Source of the DNA: DASPLH01 sp035627675
Lineage (GTDB): Bacteria; Acidobacteriota; Terriglobia; Terriglobales; Acidobacteriaceae
Direction: 5' to 3'
Assembly (NCBI GenBank): GCA_035627675.1
Contig: DASPLH010000112.1
Coordinates: 1-21,618, forward strand
Length of the DNA stretch: 21,618 nucleotides
This document shows, piece after piece, positions 7,183 through 14,015 of the stretch (positions are counted from its first letter, which is position 1; every line of letters starts with the position of its first letter). The translations under genes and the position numbers were made by a program. The notes below the pieces were generated by a model. The model had not been told where the DNA came from, ran no database searches, and saw nothing but the letters and a program-made list of their open reading frames with translations.

Positions 7183-7754
7183 GTTCAGAGAAGAATCAAT
7201 CGGGATGGCAGAAGGTCGCGAAGCGGATTCGCGTTCCATTGGGCTTTGTATTTGCAGCGCTGTACCTGTGGCTGGCGCGTCCTACATGGACGTCGATCGC
7301 CGCGGGAGCGGTGATCGCGGCCGTCGGAGTGGGAATTCGCGGGTTTGCCTCAGGCTACGTGAAGAAGAATGAGGAACTGACGACGACCGGTCCGTACGCG
7401 CACACGCGCAACCCGCTGTATCTCGGCTCGGTCGTGATCGGCATCGGGTTCGCGGTCGCGGCGCTGAGTTGGTGGGTGGTGGTTACGATCGTCGTGCTGT
7501 ACGCGGCGATCTACGTCCCGGTGATCCGCGGCGAGGAAGAATTCCTGAGCGCCAAATTCCCGCAGTTCGCACAGTATGCGGCATCAGTTCCCCGCTTGCT
7601 GCCGCGCGTCACTCCGGCGCAGATAGGTTCTGCGGGTGAACGAGGAAGGTTCTCGCCGGAGCTTTACATGAAACACCGCGAGTACAATGCGATCATCGGT
7701 GCGGCGGTGGTGCTTGGCGCTCTCGTGGCCAAGCTGATGTGGGTGTCTCGCTAA
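7179..7754 (+). CDS. Integral membrane methyltransferase-like protein (ICMT/PEMT family)
   Basis: A 191-residue membrane protein that starts at TTG 7179, inside the previous stop (TTGA). Hydrophobic segments lie at about residues 20-35, 40-58, 84-103, 104-115 and 172-188. The family signature is present: ELTTTGPYAHTRNPLYLGS (about residues 65-83) and EEEFLSAKFPQFAQYAASVP (about 122-141), the SAM-binding parts of isoprenylcysteine carboxyl methyltransferase and phospholipid methyltransferase relatives. The substrate cannot be told from sequence. Tight coupling to the heptosyltransferase gene suggests a lipid or LPS-related substrate, but this is inference; such proteins are often annotated only at family level. 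Confidence 0.85.
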   Translation: MSSEKNQSGWQKVAKRIRVPLGFVFAALYLWLARPTWTSIAAGAVIAAVGVGIRGFASGYVKKNEELTTTGPYAHTRNPLYLGSVVIGIGFAVAALSWWVVVTIVVLYAAIYVPVIRGEEEFLSAKFPQFAQYAASVPRLLPRVTPAQIGSAGERGRFSPELYMKHREYNAIIGAAVVLGALVAKLMWVSR

Positions 7755-7758
7755 CGGC

Positions 7759-8667
7759 ATGGTGAATCGTCTGGTGTCCCTCGCGACAGTCGTACTGGCG
7801 TCAACGCTCGCAGTGTCTTCGGCGACCGCTCCCGGAGGTCAACAACCGGCTGCTCCGGCGCAACGCCCCACGCAGCCGGCACAGATGCAACGTCCGGCAC
7901 CTCACGCGCCCGCGGCAGCACAGCAGCCGACGCAATCCCCGGCAGGCGTGATCAGCGCGGCACCGGAGTCGGTCCTCCGGCCGGTGCCCGACAGCTACCG
8001 GTACCAGAACGGCCAGACGCTGCACTACTCGGCGGAATGGCGGCTGTTCAGCGCGGGAACGGCAACGCTGCGCATGGATGCGGCTTCAGCCACGGAACAG
8101 AAAGTAACGGCCACTGCCGACTCGACCGGCGTGGTGGCGCTGCTGTACCGGGTGCAGGACCGGTTCGAGAGCTGGTTTGACCGTCGCACGTTCTGCTCGA
8201 GCCGGATCAACAAGCATTCGGAAGAGGGCATTCGTAAGCGCGACACGCAGATCCGGTTTGACCAACTGCGGAAGAAGGCCGTGCTCGACGAGCGGAACCT
8301 GCGTAACGGCGAGACCAAGCACACCGAGCAGGACATCCCGGGATGCGTGGCCGACGTGCTGTCGGGGATCTACTACGTTGCGTCGCTGCCGCTGCAACCG
8401 GGCAGCACGTACGTGTTCCCGGTCAACGACGGGGGCAAGACCTACGACGTCAGGGCCTATGTCGAGGGCCGCGAGGAGATCAAGACCGACGCGGGTACGT
8501 TCCGCACCGTTCGCGTGCAGCCCTCGGCGGAGGCGGGCGTTCTGAAGAGCCGTGGAAAGATCTGGATCTGGTACACGGATGACGCGGCGCACATCCCTGT
8601 GCAGATGCGCGCCCGCATGTTCTGGGGTACGTTGACGTTCAAGCTCGTGCGGATCGACCGGCAGTAG
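7759..8667 (+). CDS. Secreted DUF3108 domain protein
   Basis: A 302-residue protein starting four bases after the methyltransferase stop. Residues 1-23 (MVNRLVSLATVVLASTLAVS plus SAT) look like a signal peptide. Residues about 25-65 are a low-complexity Pro/Gln/Ala linker (QQPAAPAQRPTQPAQMQRP and on). The rest is a DUF3108 domain: LHYSAEWRLFSAGTATLRMD, RVQDRFESWFDRRTF, KRDTQIRFDQ, DVLSGIYYVASLPLQPGSTY, then IWIWYTDDAAHIPVQMRAR and WGTLTFKLVRI. DUF3108 proteins are predicted periplasmic beta-rich proteins of unknown mechanism. Its place as last gene of the LPS block suggests an envelope role. Its stop codon lies in a symmetric hairpin shared with the convergent gene. Confidence 0.85.
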   Translation: MVNRLVSLATVVLASTLAVSSATAPGGQQPAAPAQRPTQPAQMQRPAPHAPAAAQQPTQSPAGVISAAPESVLRPVPDSYRYQNGQTLHYSAEWRLFSAGTATLRMDAASATEQKVTATADSTGVVALLYRVQDRFESWFDRRTFCSSRINKHSEEGIRKRDTQIRFDQLRKKAVLDERNLRNGETKHTEQDIPGCVADVLSGIYYVASLPLQPGSTYVFPVNDGGKTYDVRAYVEGREEIKTDAGTFRTVRVQPSAEAGVLKSRGKIWIWYTDDAAHIPVQMRARMFWGTLTFKLVRIDRQ

Positions 8668-8687
8668 GCCACTCCGCGGCCTACTGC
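8661..8687. terminator. Bidirectional hairpin containing both convergent stop codons
   Basis: Bases 8661-8670 (gcagtaggcc) pair perfectly with 8678-8687 (ggcctactgc) around the 7-nt loop actccgc. The left arm contains the TAG of the DUF3108 gene (8665-8667) and the right arm the TAG of the 95-aa gene (8683-8681). The two genes thus end symmetrically as CAG TAG. A 10-bp GC-rich stem between convergent genes suits bidirectional termination or 3'-end protection. No T-run follows on either strand, so classic Rho-independent termination is not assured. Confidence 0.6.
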
Positions 8688-8968
8688 AACCTGTACCGCT
8701 CGTTCAGCAGGCGTTGCAGCCTGGGCTTGTAGATCAGGTTGTAGGCAAGTTCCTTGTCGGGGAACATGGCCAGCGCCGCCCGGCGCGCGTCCGCTGCCAT
8801 CTGCGAGGCTTCCTCGAGCGTGAGATGCGGGTCCTGGCTGATGACGGACATCACCATGTTCATCATGATTTGCAATCGGCGGATCTTTCGGGCTTCTTCC
8901 AGCAACTCCAACCGTTCCGCCTCAGATTGCGGTTGCTGAGGTTGAGGTACTTGTTCCGATAATCCCAT
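8681..8968 (-). CDS. Small helical protein of unknown function
   Basis: A 95-residue protein with ATG at 8968, preceded on the minus strand by a good ribosome site (AGGGGA, about 8973-8978). A short Gln/Pro-rich N-terminus (EQVPQPQQPQ) is followed by a long charged helix (SEAERLELLEEARKIRRLQI), a Met-rich helix (MMNMVMSVISQDP), LTLEEASQMAADARRAAL, and a C-terminal YNLIYKPRLQRLLNERY. No signal peptide or catalytic motif is visible, so it is probably a cytoplasmic, all-helical protein. I do not recognise a named family. It faces the DUF3108 gene tail to tail and diverges from the DUF2007 gene; the structured element at 8983-9146 ends 15 bases before its start codon. Confidence 0.75.
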   Translation of the reverse strand: MGLSEQVPQPQQPQSEAERLELLEEARKIRRLQIMMNMVMSVISQDPHLTLEEASQMAADARRAALAMFPDKELAYNLIYKPRLQRLLNERYRLQ

Positions 8969-8982
8969 CTCATTCCCCTAAA

Positions 8983-9146
8983 CCAACTTCAACGTTCGTG
9001 GCGTGCAATCGCCGCCGGGCCTGCAAGGAGGCCTAATGCGGCCGTTGGGCCTAAAGGCCAAAATGCCAGCCCTCGCGGAACCCTGAAGTTCTCGCGTCCG
9101 GGCTGGCCTTGAGACCTGCGCTGTTCCTCGCCTTGCACGAAGTTGG
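8983..9146. other. Dyad-symmetric structured element filling the 8969-9317 gap
   Basis: The 349-base gap between divergent genes holds no convincing gene. It does hold a nested set of inverted repeats: 8983-8990 (ccaacttc) with 9139-9146 (gaagttgg), 8 bp; 9022-9031 (tgcaaggagg) with 9126-9137 (cct-cg-ccttgca), 10 bp with a 2-nt bulge; 9065-9072 (gccagccc) with 9100-9107 (gggctggc), 8 bp; and inside it 9074-9081 (cgcggaac) with 9088-9096 (gttc-t-cgcg). Bases 9054-9060 (aaggcca) can instead pair with 9104-9110 (tggcctt), giving an alternative fold. It could be a structured leader of the 95-aa gene, a non-coding RNA or a palindromic dispersed repeat. Bases 9147-9317 show nothing further that I can name. 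Confidence 0.55.
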
Positions 9147-9317
9147 ATGAATACCGCCCGACGTCTGTTGCGGCAAAACGGCGGGTGCCCTGAAATTTCG
9201 GCGGTCCGCACGGCTCGAATGGGCAATCCGGTTTCACGGCCGGCACGCGTTCGTCGCGGCGAGGACTATCCTTGGACCCATCGTTTGTTTCACGCATCGA
9301 ACGAAATGGGAGGACTC

Positions 9318-9584
9318 ATGGCACGAGAACCGAACGACGTCCTGGAGAAAGTATTCGACACGGATCAGGAATCCGAGGCGATGGTGGTGAAGGGACTGCT
9401 GGAAAGCGCGGGTATCGACGCCATACTCTCCTCGCTCGACGCGCCCCAGGACGTGCTGCCCGGGGTTGGAGGAGTAGTCGTGCAGGTCCGTCCGGAACAG
9501 GCCGAAGAAGCGCGCCGCGTGATCGAGGAGTACCGCACCAGCGCGTCCACCGATCCCGAATTCACCGAGGAACCGACGGCGTAA
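9318..9584 (+). CDS. DUF2007 (putative signal-transducing) protein
   Basis: An 88-residue soluble protein. The core VLEKVFDTDQESEAMVVKGL, LLESAGIDAIL and VVVQVRPEQAEEARRVIEEY has the beta-alpha-beta ferredoxin-like pattern of DUF2007, small domains of uncertain function sometimes called putative signal transducers. An Asp/Glu/Thr-rich tail follows. ATG at 9318 is chosen because GGGAGGA (9308-9314) precedes it; an in-frame ATG at 9306 would lack that ribosome site. Its 3' end overlaps the convergent comEC 3' end by 23 bp. It is the only plus-strand gene between the 95-aa gene and the minus-strand block. Confidence 0.82.
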   Translation: MAREPNDVLEKVFDTDQESEAMVVKGLLESAGIDAILSSLDAPQDVLPGVGGVVVQVRPEQAEEARRVIEEYRTSASTDPEFTEEPTA

Positions 9585-12177
9585 CCGTGCGCCCATCCAG
9601 GTAGAACGTCACAGGACCAAACAGGTCTGTGCGATAGACCCGTACGTGCGCCTCGGCGAGACGCGCCAGCACCTCGGGGCGGGGATGCCGGAAGGGATTG
9701 CGCGTTCCGGCCGAGATCACGGCCCAGCGGGGGCGAACCGTGGCGAGGAACTCCGGCGAAGTGGAGTTCTTGCTGCCGTGATGCGCCACCTTGAGCAGGT
9801 CAGCCTCGGCCTGCCGCGATGAGAACCCATCTTCCACCTTCGACGCGATATCACCGGGCAGGAGCGCGGAGTTCTGCCCGTAGCTGACGCGCAGTACCAT
9901 CGACGCGTTGTCGGCCTGCCGCGGCTTGATTTCGACATCGGCTTCAGGCGAGAGCACCTGGAAGCGCGCTCCTCCCCAGGCGAACTCCTGGCGCGCCGCT
10001 CGAGGCTTCAACTCGACAGCGTATTGGCGGCAGAGGGAGAGAATCCGGTCGAAGGCTTCCGACGGCAGGTGCGGTCCGAACCAGATCTCACGCGGACGGA
10101 AGTTGGCGATGACGGCGGCCATGCCGCCCATGTGGTCGGAGTGCGGGTGGCTGAGGGCAACCGCATCGAGGCGGCGGATTCCCCTCGACCAGAGATAGGG
10201 CGAGACCACGTCTTCTCCCACGTCGAACTCGGAGCGGCTGAAGCCGAGCATGCCGCCGGCATCGAGCAGCAGGGTCTTCCCTTCCGGCGTCACGATCAGC
10301 AGGGACTCCGCCTGGCCTACATCGATGGCCGTCAATTCCAGGACTCCCGGGCGGCGCTGAACCGGCGGCTCCGAACGGGCGAGCCACAGGGCTGCGCAAC
10401 CAAGCAGGATCAGTCCGGTGGCGCAGAGCCATCGCGAACGGCGAACGAGCAGCATGGCGGTGGCAAGCGCGGCGGCGAAGACGACGCAGACGGCCAGCGC
10501 GGGCGTGGCGAACCGTACATCGGCGGTCCTGGGACCGAGTTGATGCACCGTCCCGGTGATTCCCGCCAGTGCCCAACCGGCAACCGCGGCCGCGGGCACT
10601 GCGAACTGCGAGGTGATGTACGACATTGCAATGGCGGCAACACAGGCCGGCATGAGGATTCCCGTGAGTGGCACGACGGCGAGGTTGGCCACGAAGCTGG
10701 CAGCGGGCAGGCGGTGGAAGTACCACACCATGGCCAAGGCGAGCGAGACCTGCATCAGCACGGAGATGATGACCAGTTCGAACGCGCTGAGCGCGGAACG
10801 CGGAATCCAGGTGGCAGCGAAGAAGGCGAGACGGCGGCCCACGAGTGGCTGGAGGCGGGACGCAATCAGCCGCAGGTCCAGACGCCACTGCGCTATTCGC
10901 GGCTCGAATGCCTGGTCGTATCCCGCGAGCGAAAGCCGGCGGAGCGCGCCGAGATAGGGCTGCGACGTGCGCTCGAGCAGCGGGATTCCAATCCCCGCAA
11001 TGGCCGCGACCGACAGGAACGTCAGCTGGAAACTTGGGTCGAAGAGCGCGCGGGGTTCCCAGACGAGCAGCGCCAGGGCGGCAGTGCCGATGGCGTTCAA
11101 CGCCGCGCCGTCGCGATAGAGAAGGCGCGTGGCCTGGTAGATCGACAACATCAGCACGGAGCGCAGGATAGGCGCTCCGAGATCGGTGATCGTGGCGTAG
11201 CCGCAGGCGAGCAGGACGGTGATGAGTGTCGCCCATTCTTTCCCTGCGCGGAGCCGCCGCAGAACCCAGAAGACGACGACCGCGAGTATCGCCACGTTCA
11301 TGCCCGAGACAACCAGCACGTGATAGGTCCCGCTGCGCTGGAACTCCAGACGGGTATCGCGCGAAATCCCGTTGGCGTCGCCGACGATCATCGCCGAGAT
11401 CAGGGCAGCGCTGGCCGGAGGCCAGAGACGCTCGATCTCTCGCAGAACGCTGCGGCGCACGGTGGCGCGCCAGTGCCCGAGGCTCGTGCCTCCGCGCCCG
11501 GGAAGCGCCTCGACGAGTTCGGCCTTCGCGGACCCGAGCACGTGGATATTCTTCGACCCGAGATAGGCGGCGTAATCGAAGCCGCCAGGGTTCTTGTAAT
11601 TCACGGGACGGTGCAGCCTGGCGGTGACGCGCAGGCGGTCGCCGTAGAGGTGCTGTCTGAGCTTGCCGGCGACGCCGGAAGGCTCGCTGCCGGAGTCATC
11701 GTCGTCGGCTTCACCGCGCTGACGCGGAGCGTAGAGCGTGACGCGCGCGCCGCCGCTTACGGGTGCCGCCCCGGTCTCCGTGGCCACCTCTTCAACGGCA
11801 AGGTCGATCGATTCGGAGGGCGGCTGCCCGTCTCGCACGACGCCGTCGCGCATCAGGTACCCGGTGACGACCACCGGTTGGTCATTGGCAAACGCCATGA
11901 CCGTGGCCGCCGGAACCGGCCGGCAATCGCGAGACTGCGAGACAAAAGCGCCCGTGCAGGCGAAGCCCACCAACAGAGCGGCGTACGAGGCGTGCGGGAT
12001 GCGCCGGCGGCTGGCGGCTGCGATTGCCACGAGGAATGCGCCAGCGACAAGCCAGAACCAGATTGGATGATAGAGATAACGCGCGACGACGATGCCGGTG
12101 CCGAACGCTGTGGCGGCCGCGAACATTGGCACGCGCGCTACGTACGTCGTGCTACCGGGCTTGGCACCTGGCCCCAT
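9562..12177 (-). CDS. comEC: DNA internalization-related competence protein ComEC/Rec2
   Basis: Inner-membrane channel through which single-stranded DNA enters during natural transformation. The 871-residue product has all three expected parts. First come an N-terminal membrane segment and OB-like DUF4131 region, with DRLRVTARLHRPVNYKNPGG and FDYAAYLGSKNIHVLG. The polytopic Competence domain follows (ISAMIVGDANGISRDTRLEF, YHVLVVSGMNVAILA, LGAPILRSVLML, FDPSFQLTFLSVAAIAG). Last is a C-terminal metallo-beta-lactamase-like domain with SHPHSDHMGG (676-685) and the AHHGS motif (798-802). The metal-ligand pattern looks intact, so nuclease activity is plausible. ATG 12177 has no clear ribosome site; Met18 is an alternative. 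No other competence gene is in the window. Confidence 0.93.
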   Translation of the reverse strand: MGPGAKPGSTTYVARVPMFAAATAFGTGIVVARYLYHPIWFWLVAGAFLVAIAAASRRRIPHASYAALLVGFACTGAFVSQSRDCRPVPAATVMAFANDQPVVVTGYLMRDGVVRDGQPPSESIDLAVEEVATETGAAPVSGGARVTLYAPRQRGEADDDDSGSEPSGVAGKLRQHLYGDRLRVTARLHRPVNYKNPGGFDYAAYLGSKNIHVLGSAKAELVEALPGRGGTSLGHWRATVRRSVLREIERLWPPASAALISAMIVGDANGISRDTRLEFQRSGTYHVLVVSGMNVAILAVVVFWVLRRLRAGKEWATLITVLLACGYATITDLGAPILRSVLMLSIYQATRLLYRDGAALNAIGTAALALLVWEPRALFDPSFQLTFLSVAAIAGIGIPLLERTSQPYLGALRRLSLAGYDQAFEPRIAQWRLDLRLIASRLQPLVGRRLAFFAATWIPRSALSAFELVIISVLMQVSLALAMVWYFHRLPAASFVANLAVVPLTGILMPACVAAIAMSYITSQFAVPAAAVAGWALAGITGTVHQLGPRTADVRFATPALAVCVVFAAALATAMLLVRRSRWLCATGLILLGCAALWLARSEPPVQRRPGVLELTAIDVGQAESLLIVTPEGKTLLLDAGGMLGFSRSEFDVGEDVVSPYLWSRGIRRLDAVALSHPHSDHMGGMAAVIANFRPREIWFGPHLPSEAFDRILSLCRQYAVELKPRAARQEFAWGGARFQVLSPEADVEIKPRQADNASMVLRVSYGQNSALLPGDIASKVEDGFSSRQAEADLLKVAHHGSKNSTSPEFLATVRPRWAVISAGTRNPFRHPRPEVLARLAEAHVRVYRTDLFGPVTFYLDGRTVTPSVPR

Positions 12178-12262
12178 GGGTCGATCGTCAGTTCTTCACA
12201 ACTGCACTTCCCTATATTCATATTCGCGCCGCGGTTGGCACCGCCAATCGGAGGGCGCTGCA

Positions 12263-12301
12263 CTTCCCATGTTCGCCTACGGCGGGCGGACGTGGGGCAC
12301 C
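12263..12301. repeat. CCCCACC/GGTGGGG palindromic repeat, copy 4
   Basis: Bases 12266-12277 (cccatgttcgcc) pair with 12285-12296 (ggcggacgtggg) through 12 bp, two of them G-U/G-T wobbles, around a 7-nt loop. The right flank gtggggcacc is the family tail. The hairpin begins about 16 bases downstream of the YciI-like gene stop. An 11-nt direct repeat (ctgcacttccc) occurs at 12202-12212 and again at 12258-12268 in the same gap. The only other feature of the 12178-12312 gap is an AT-rich patch at 12213-12224 that could belong to a comEC promoter. Confidence 0.7.
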
Positions 12302-12312
12302 GAAGCCGTGGG

Positions 12313-12606
12313 CTAGATGCGGTCGAGGTCTTCGCGGCCGATGCCGACGTTCCATGGCAGGAGTTCGTACTGTGCCATGCCGGCTGTGTAATACGGGTCG
12401 CCGTCGCGCACGCGGTCCAGTGCGTCCTGCACATTGCCGTCAGGGAGACGCAGCAGCAGCGCGCCGCCGCTGCGCGGGTCGAGCGGCCCGGAGGCAACGA
12501 GCACTCCCGAGACCTTCAGCTCCTTGAGATAAGCGCGATGAGATTCAGTGACGGTCATGACTTCTTCGAGCGGACGGCGATAGCGAATGATGGCGAGTGC
12601 GTACAT
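12313..12606 (-). CDS. YciI-like (YCII domain) protein
   Basis: A 97-residue protein covering a whole YCII domain: MYALAIIRYRRPLEEV, VTESHRAYLKELKVSGVLVA with the conserved His (H22), SGPLDPRSGGALLLRLPDG with the conserved Asp, and the C-terminal DPYYTAGMAQYELLPWNVG. YCII domains have a ferredoxin-like fold with a conserved His-Asp pair; most have no assigned function. ATG 12606 is chosen because AGAGG (about 12611-12615) lies at the right distance; the open frame upstream is Arg-rich and lacks homology. It lies 72 bp after the methyltransferase gene in the same direction. Confidence 0.87.
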   Translation of the reverse strand: MYALAIIRYRRPLEEVMTVTESHRAYLKELKVSGVLVASGPLDPRSGGALLLRLPDGNVQDALDRVRDGDPYYTAGMAQYELLPWNVGIGREDLDRI

Positions 12607-12678
12607 GGATCCTCTTTCTGCTCGCGTGAATCGTCCGGCAGCACAGGAGCGCGTTCCATCCGTGCGCCTTCGCACCGT

Positions 12679-13995
12679 TTACCGCACCAGGTGGAAGACG
12701 CTTTCCATGTGGAACGTCTGCGGGAACAGATCGAAAAGATGAGCCTGTTCGACGCGGAAGCCAGATTGTAGCAAGACGCGCAGATCGCGCGACAGCGTGG
12801 AGGGATCGCACGACACGTACGTTATGCGAGGCACGCGAAGGCCCGCCAGTGCCCGGGTGGTGCGCTCGCCCAGTCCGCTGCGAGGCGGATCGACGACGAC
12901 GAGATCGGCCTGTAGCTTTGCGGACTGCCGCAGAAAGTCCTCGGTAGATTTGCGGATGGCCTTCACGTTCTGCGGAGCGTTGTGCCGGAGGTCTGCCGAC
13001 GAATACTGGGACGGCTCGACGGCCGTCACGCTCCGGAAACGCTTTGCGAGCGGGATGCTGAACAGTCCGGTGCCGGCATAGAGGTCCATCGCGTGATCGC
13101 CTTGTCCCTCGCCTGCTACGACGCGAAGCAGTTCGTCCGTCAAGTGGCGGTTGGTCTGGAAGAACGACCCGGCCGAAACGCGGAAGCTCCCTTCGGCAGT
13201 CGCGTACATCAAAGCGCTGTCGCCGTAGGCGATGCCGTCTCCGGTGCGCGAGCTTACGAGCGGACCGCGTTCGCTCTCGTCGTCGCTGCCTCGGGCGCTC
13301 TCGAAGACGACCACGCCCGCGGTCTCCTGCACGCGCTGCATGAAGTGGTCGGCGAAATCCGCGTAGCGCTCGGCGGCGATCTTGCGCTCGACGTAAACCT
13401 CGAGCAGGAGCGCCGTGTCGTCGTGATTCGCGAAGTACTGCACCTCGCGCGCATCGGGCGGAATGAGTCCCTGCTCTCCGAGATCCCAGATGGCGGAAAG
13501 TGCGCGGTTGATCAACGGAGAGCTGATGGGACACTCGCGAACCGCCAGCAGTTCGTGGGAGCCGTGGCGGAAGTATCCGACGGCAAACGCCTGCGATTGC
13601 AGCTTCATGCGCGTGCGGTTGCGGTAATTCCACGGCTCGGAAGCGTGCAGTCGGAGGTCAACGTCGAGGTCGTACTTCGCCGTCCGCGACAGCGTCTCGC
13701 GCAGGATCGCCGCTTTAATGCGCAACTGCTCTTCGTAGCCGGTGTGCTGGTAGTGGCATCCGCCGCAGCGCGCGAAGTAGGGGCAGCGAGGCTCGGTGCG
13801 AAGCGGCGATGCGGCGAGGATCTGTTCGAGACGGGCGCGGGCGAAGCCCGGCTTCTGCTCGGTAGGCGCGACCTCGACGCGCTCACCTTCGAGCACGAAG
13901 GGGACGAAGACGGCTTTCGAGCGGCCGTCGGCGTCGGCGGGCATGCGGCCCAGGCCGTCGCCGCCGTAGATCAGTTTGTCGATTGTGATTTCCAA
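12679..13995 (-). CDS. rlmD: 23S rRNA (uracil-C5)-methyltransferase, RlmD/TrmA family
   Basis: SAM-dependent methyltransferase that forms 5-methyluridine in RNA, probably 23S rRNA. Starting at TTG 13995, 438 residues: an N-terminal TRAM domain (EITIDKLIYGGDGLGRM), then the iron-sulfur Cys cluster CPYFARCGGC (C71, C77, C80) with the fourth ligand C155 in VRECPIS. The SAM site is MDLYAGTGLFSIPLAK, followed by DLVVVDPPRSGL, the catalytic Cys C396 in TYVSCDPSTLSRD and the C-terminal FPQTFHMESVFHL. TTG is chosen because GGGAG sits 8 bases upstream and the domain begins there; the frame stays open to 14487 but that part is antisense-like, Arg-rich and overlaps the next gene. RlmD versus another family member is not certain. 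A weak 5-bp hairpin (12662-12675) follows the stop. Confidence 0.88.
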   Translation of the reverse strand: MEITIDKLIYGGDGLGRMPADADGRSKAVFVPFVLEGERVEVAPTEQKPGFARARLEQILAASPLRTEPRCPYFARCGGCHYQHTGYEEQLRIKAAILRETLSRTAKYDLDVDLRLHASEPWNYRNRTRMKLQSQAFAVGYFRHGSHELLAVRECPISSPLINRALSAIWDLGEQGLIPPDAREVQYFANHDDTALLLEVYVERKIAAERYADFADHFMQRVQETAGVVVFESARGSDDESERGPLVSSRTGDGIAYGDSALMYATAEGSFRVSAGSFFQTNRHLTDELLRVVAGEGQGDHAMDLYAGTGLFSIPLAKRFRSVTAVEPSQYSSADLRHNAPQNVKAIRKSTEDFLRQSAKLQADLVVVDPPRSGLGERTTRALAGLRVPRITYVSCDPSTLSRDLRVLLQSGFRVEQAHLFDLFPQTFHMESVFHLVR

Positions 13996-14015
13996 AAGAT
14001 GGGCTCCCGCCCGAA

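Noticed and set aside
8978..9226. 82-codon open frame on the minus strand in the 8969-9317 gap
   Set aside because: It lies across the dyad-symmetric element, is Arg/Pro-rich and lacks a convincing ribosome site; the inverted repeats explain the sequence better.
12662..12675. gtgcg-cctt-cgcac hairpin after the RlmD-like gene as a terminator
   Set aside because: Only 5 bp and no T-run follows; too weak to list as a feature.
10024..12771. A 915-codon open frame on the plus strand opposite comEC
   Set aside because: It is antisense to an excellent ComEC match, extends into the neighbouring gene and is rich in Arg, Gly, Glu and His as expected for a GC-rich shadow frame; no domain is visible.
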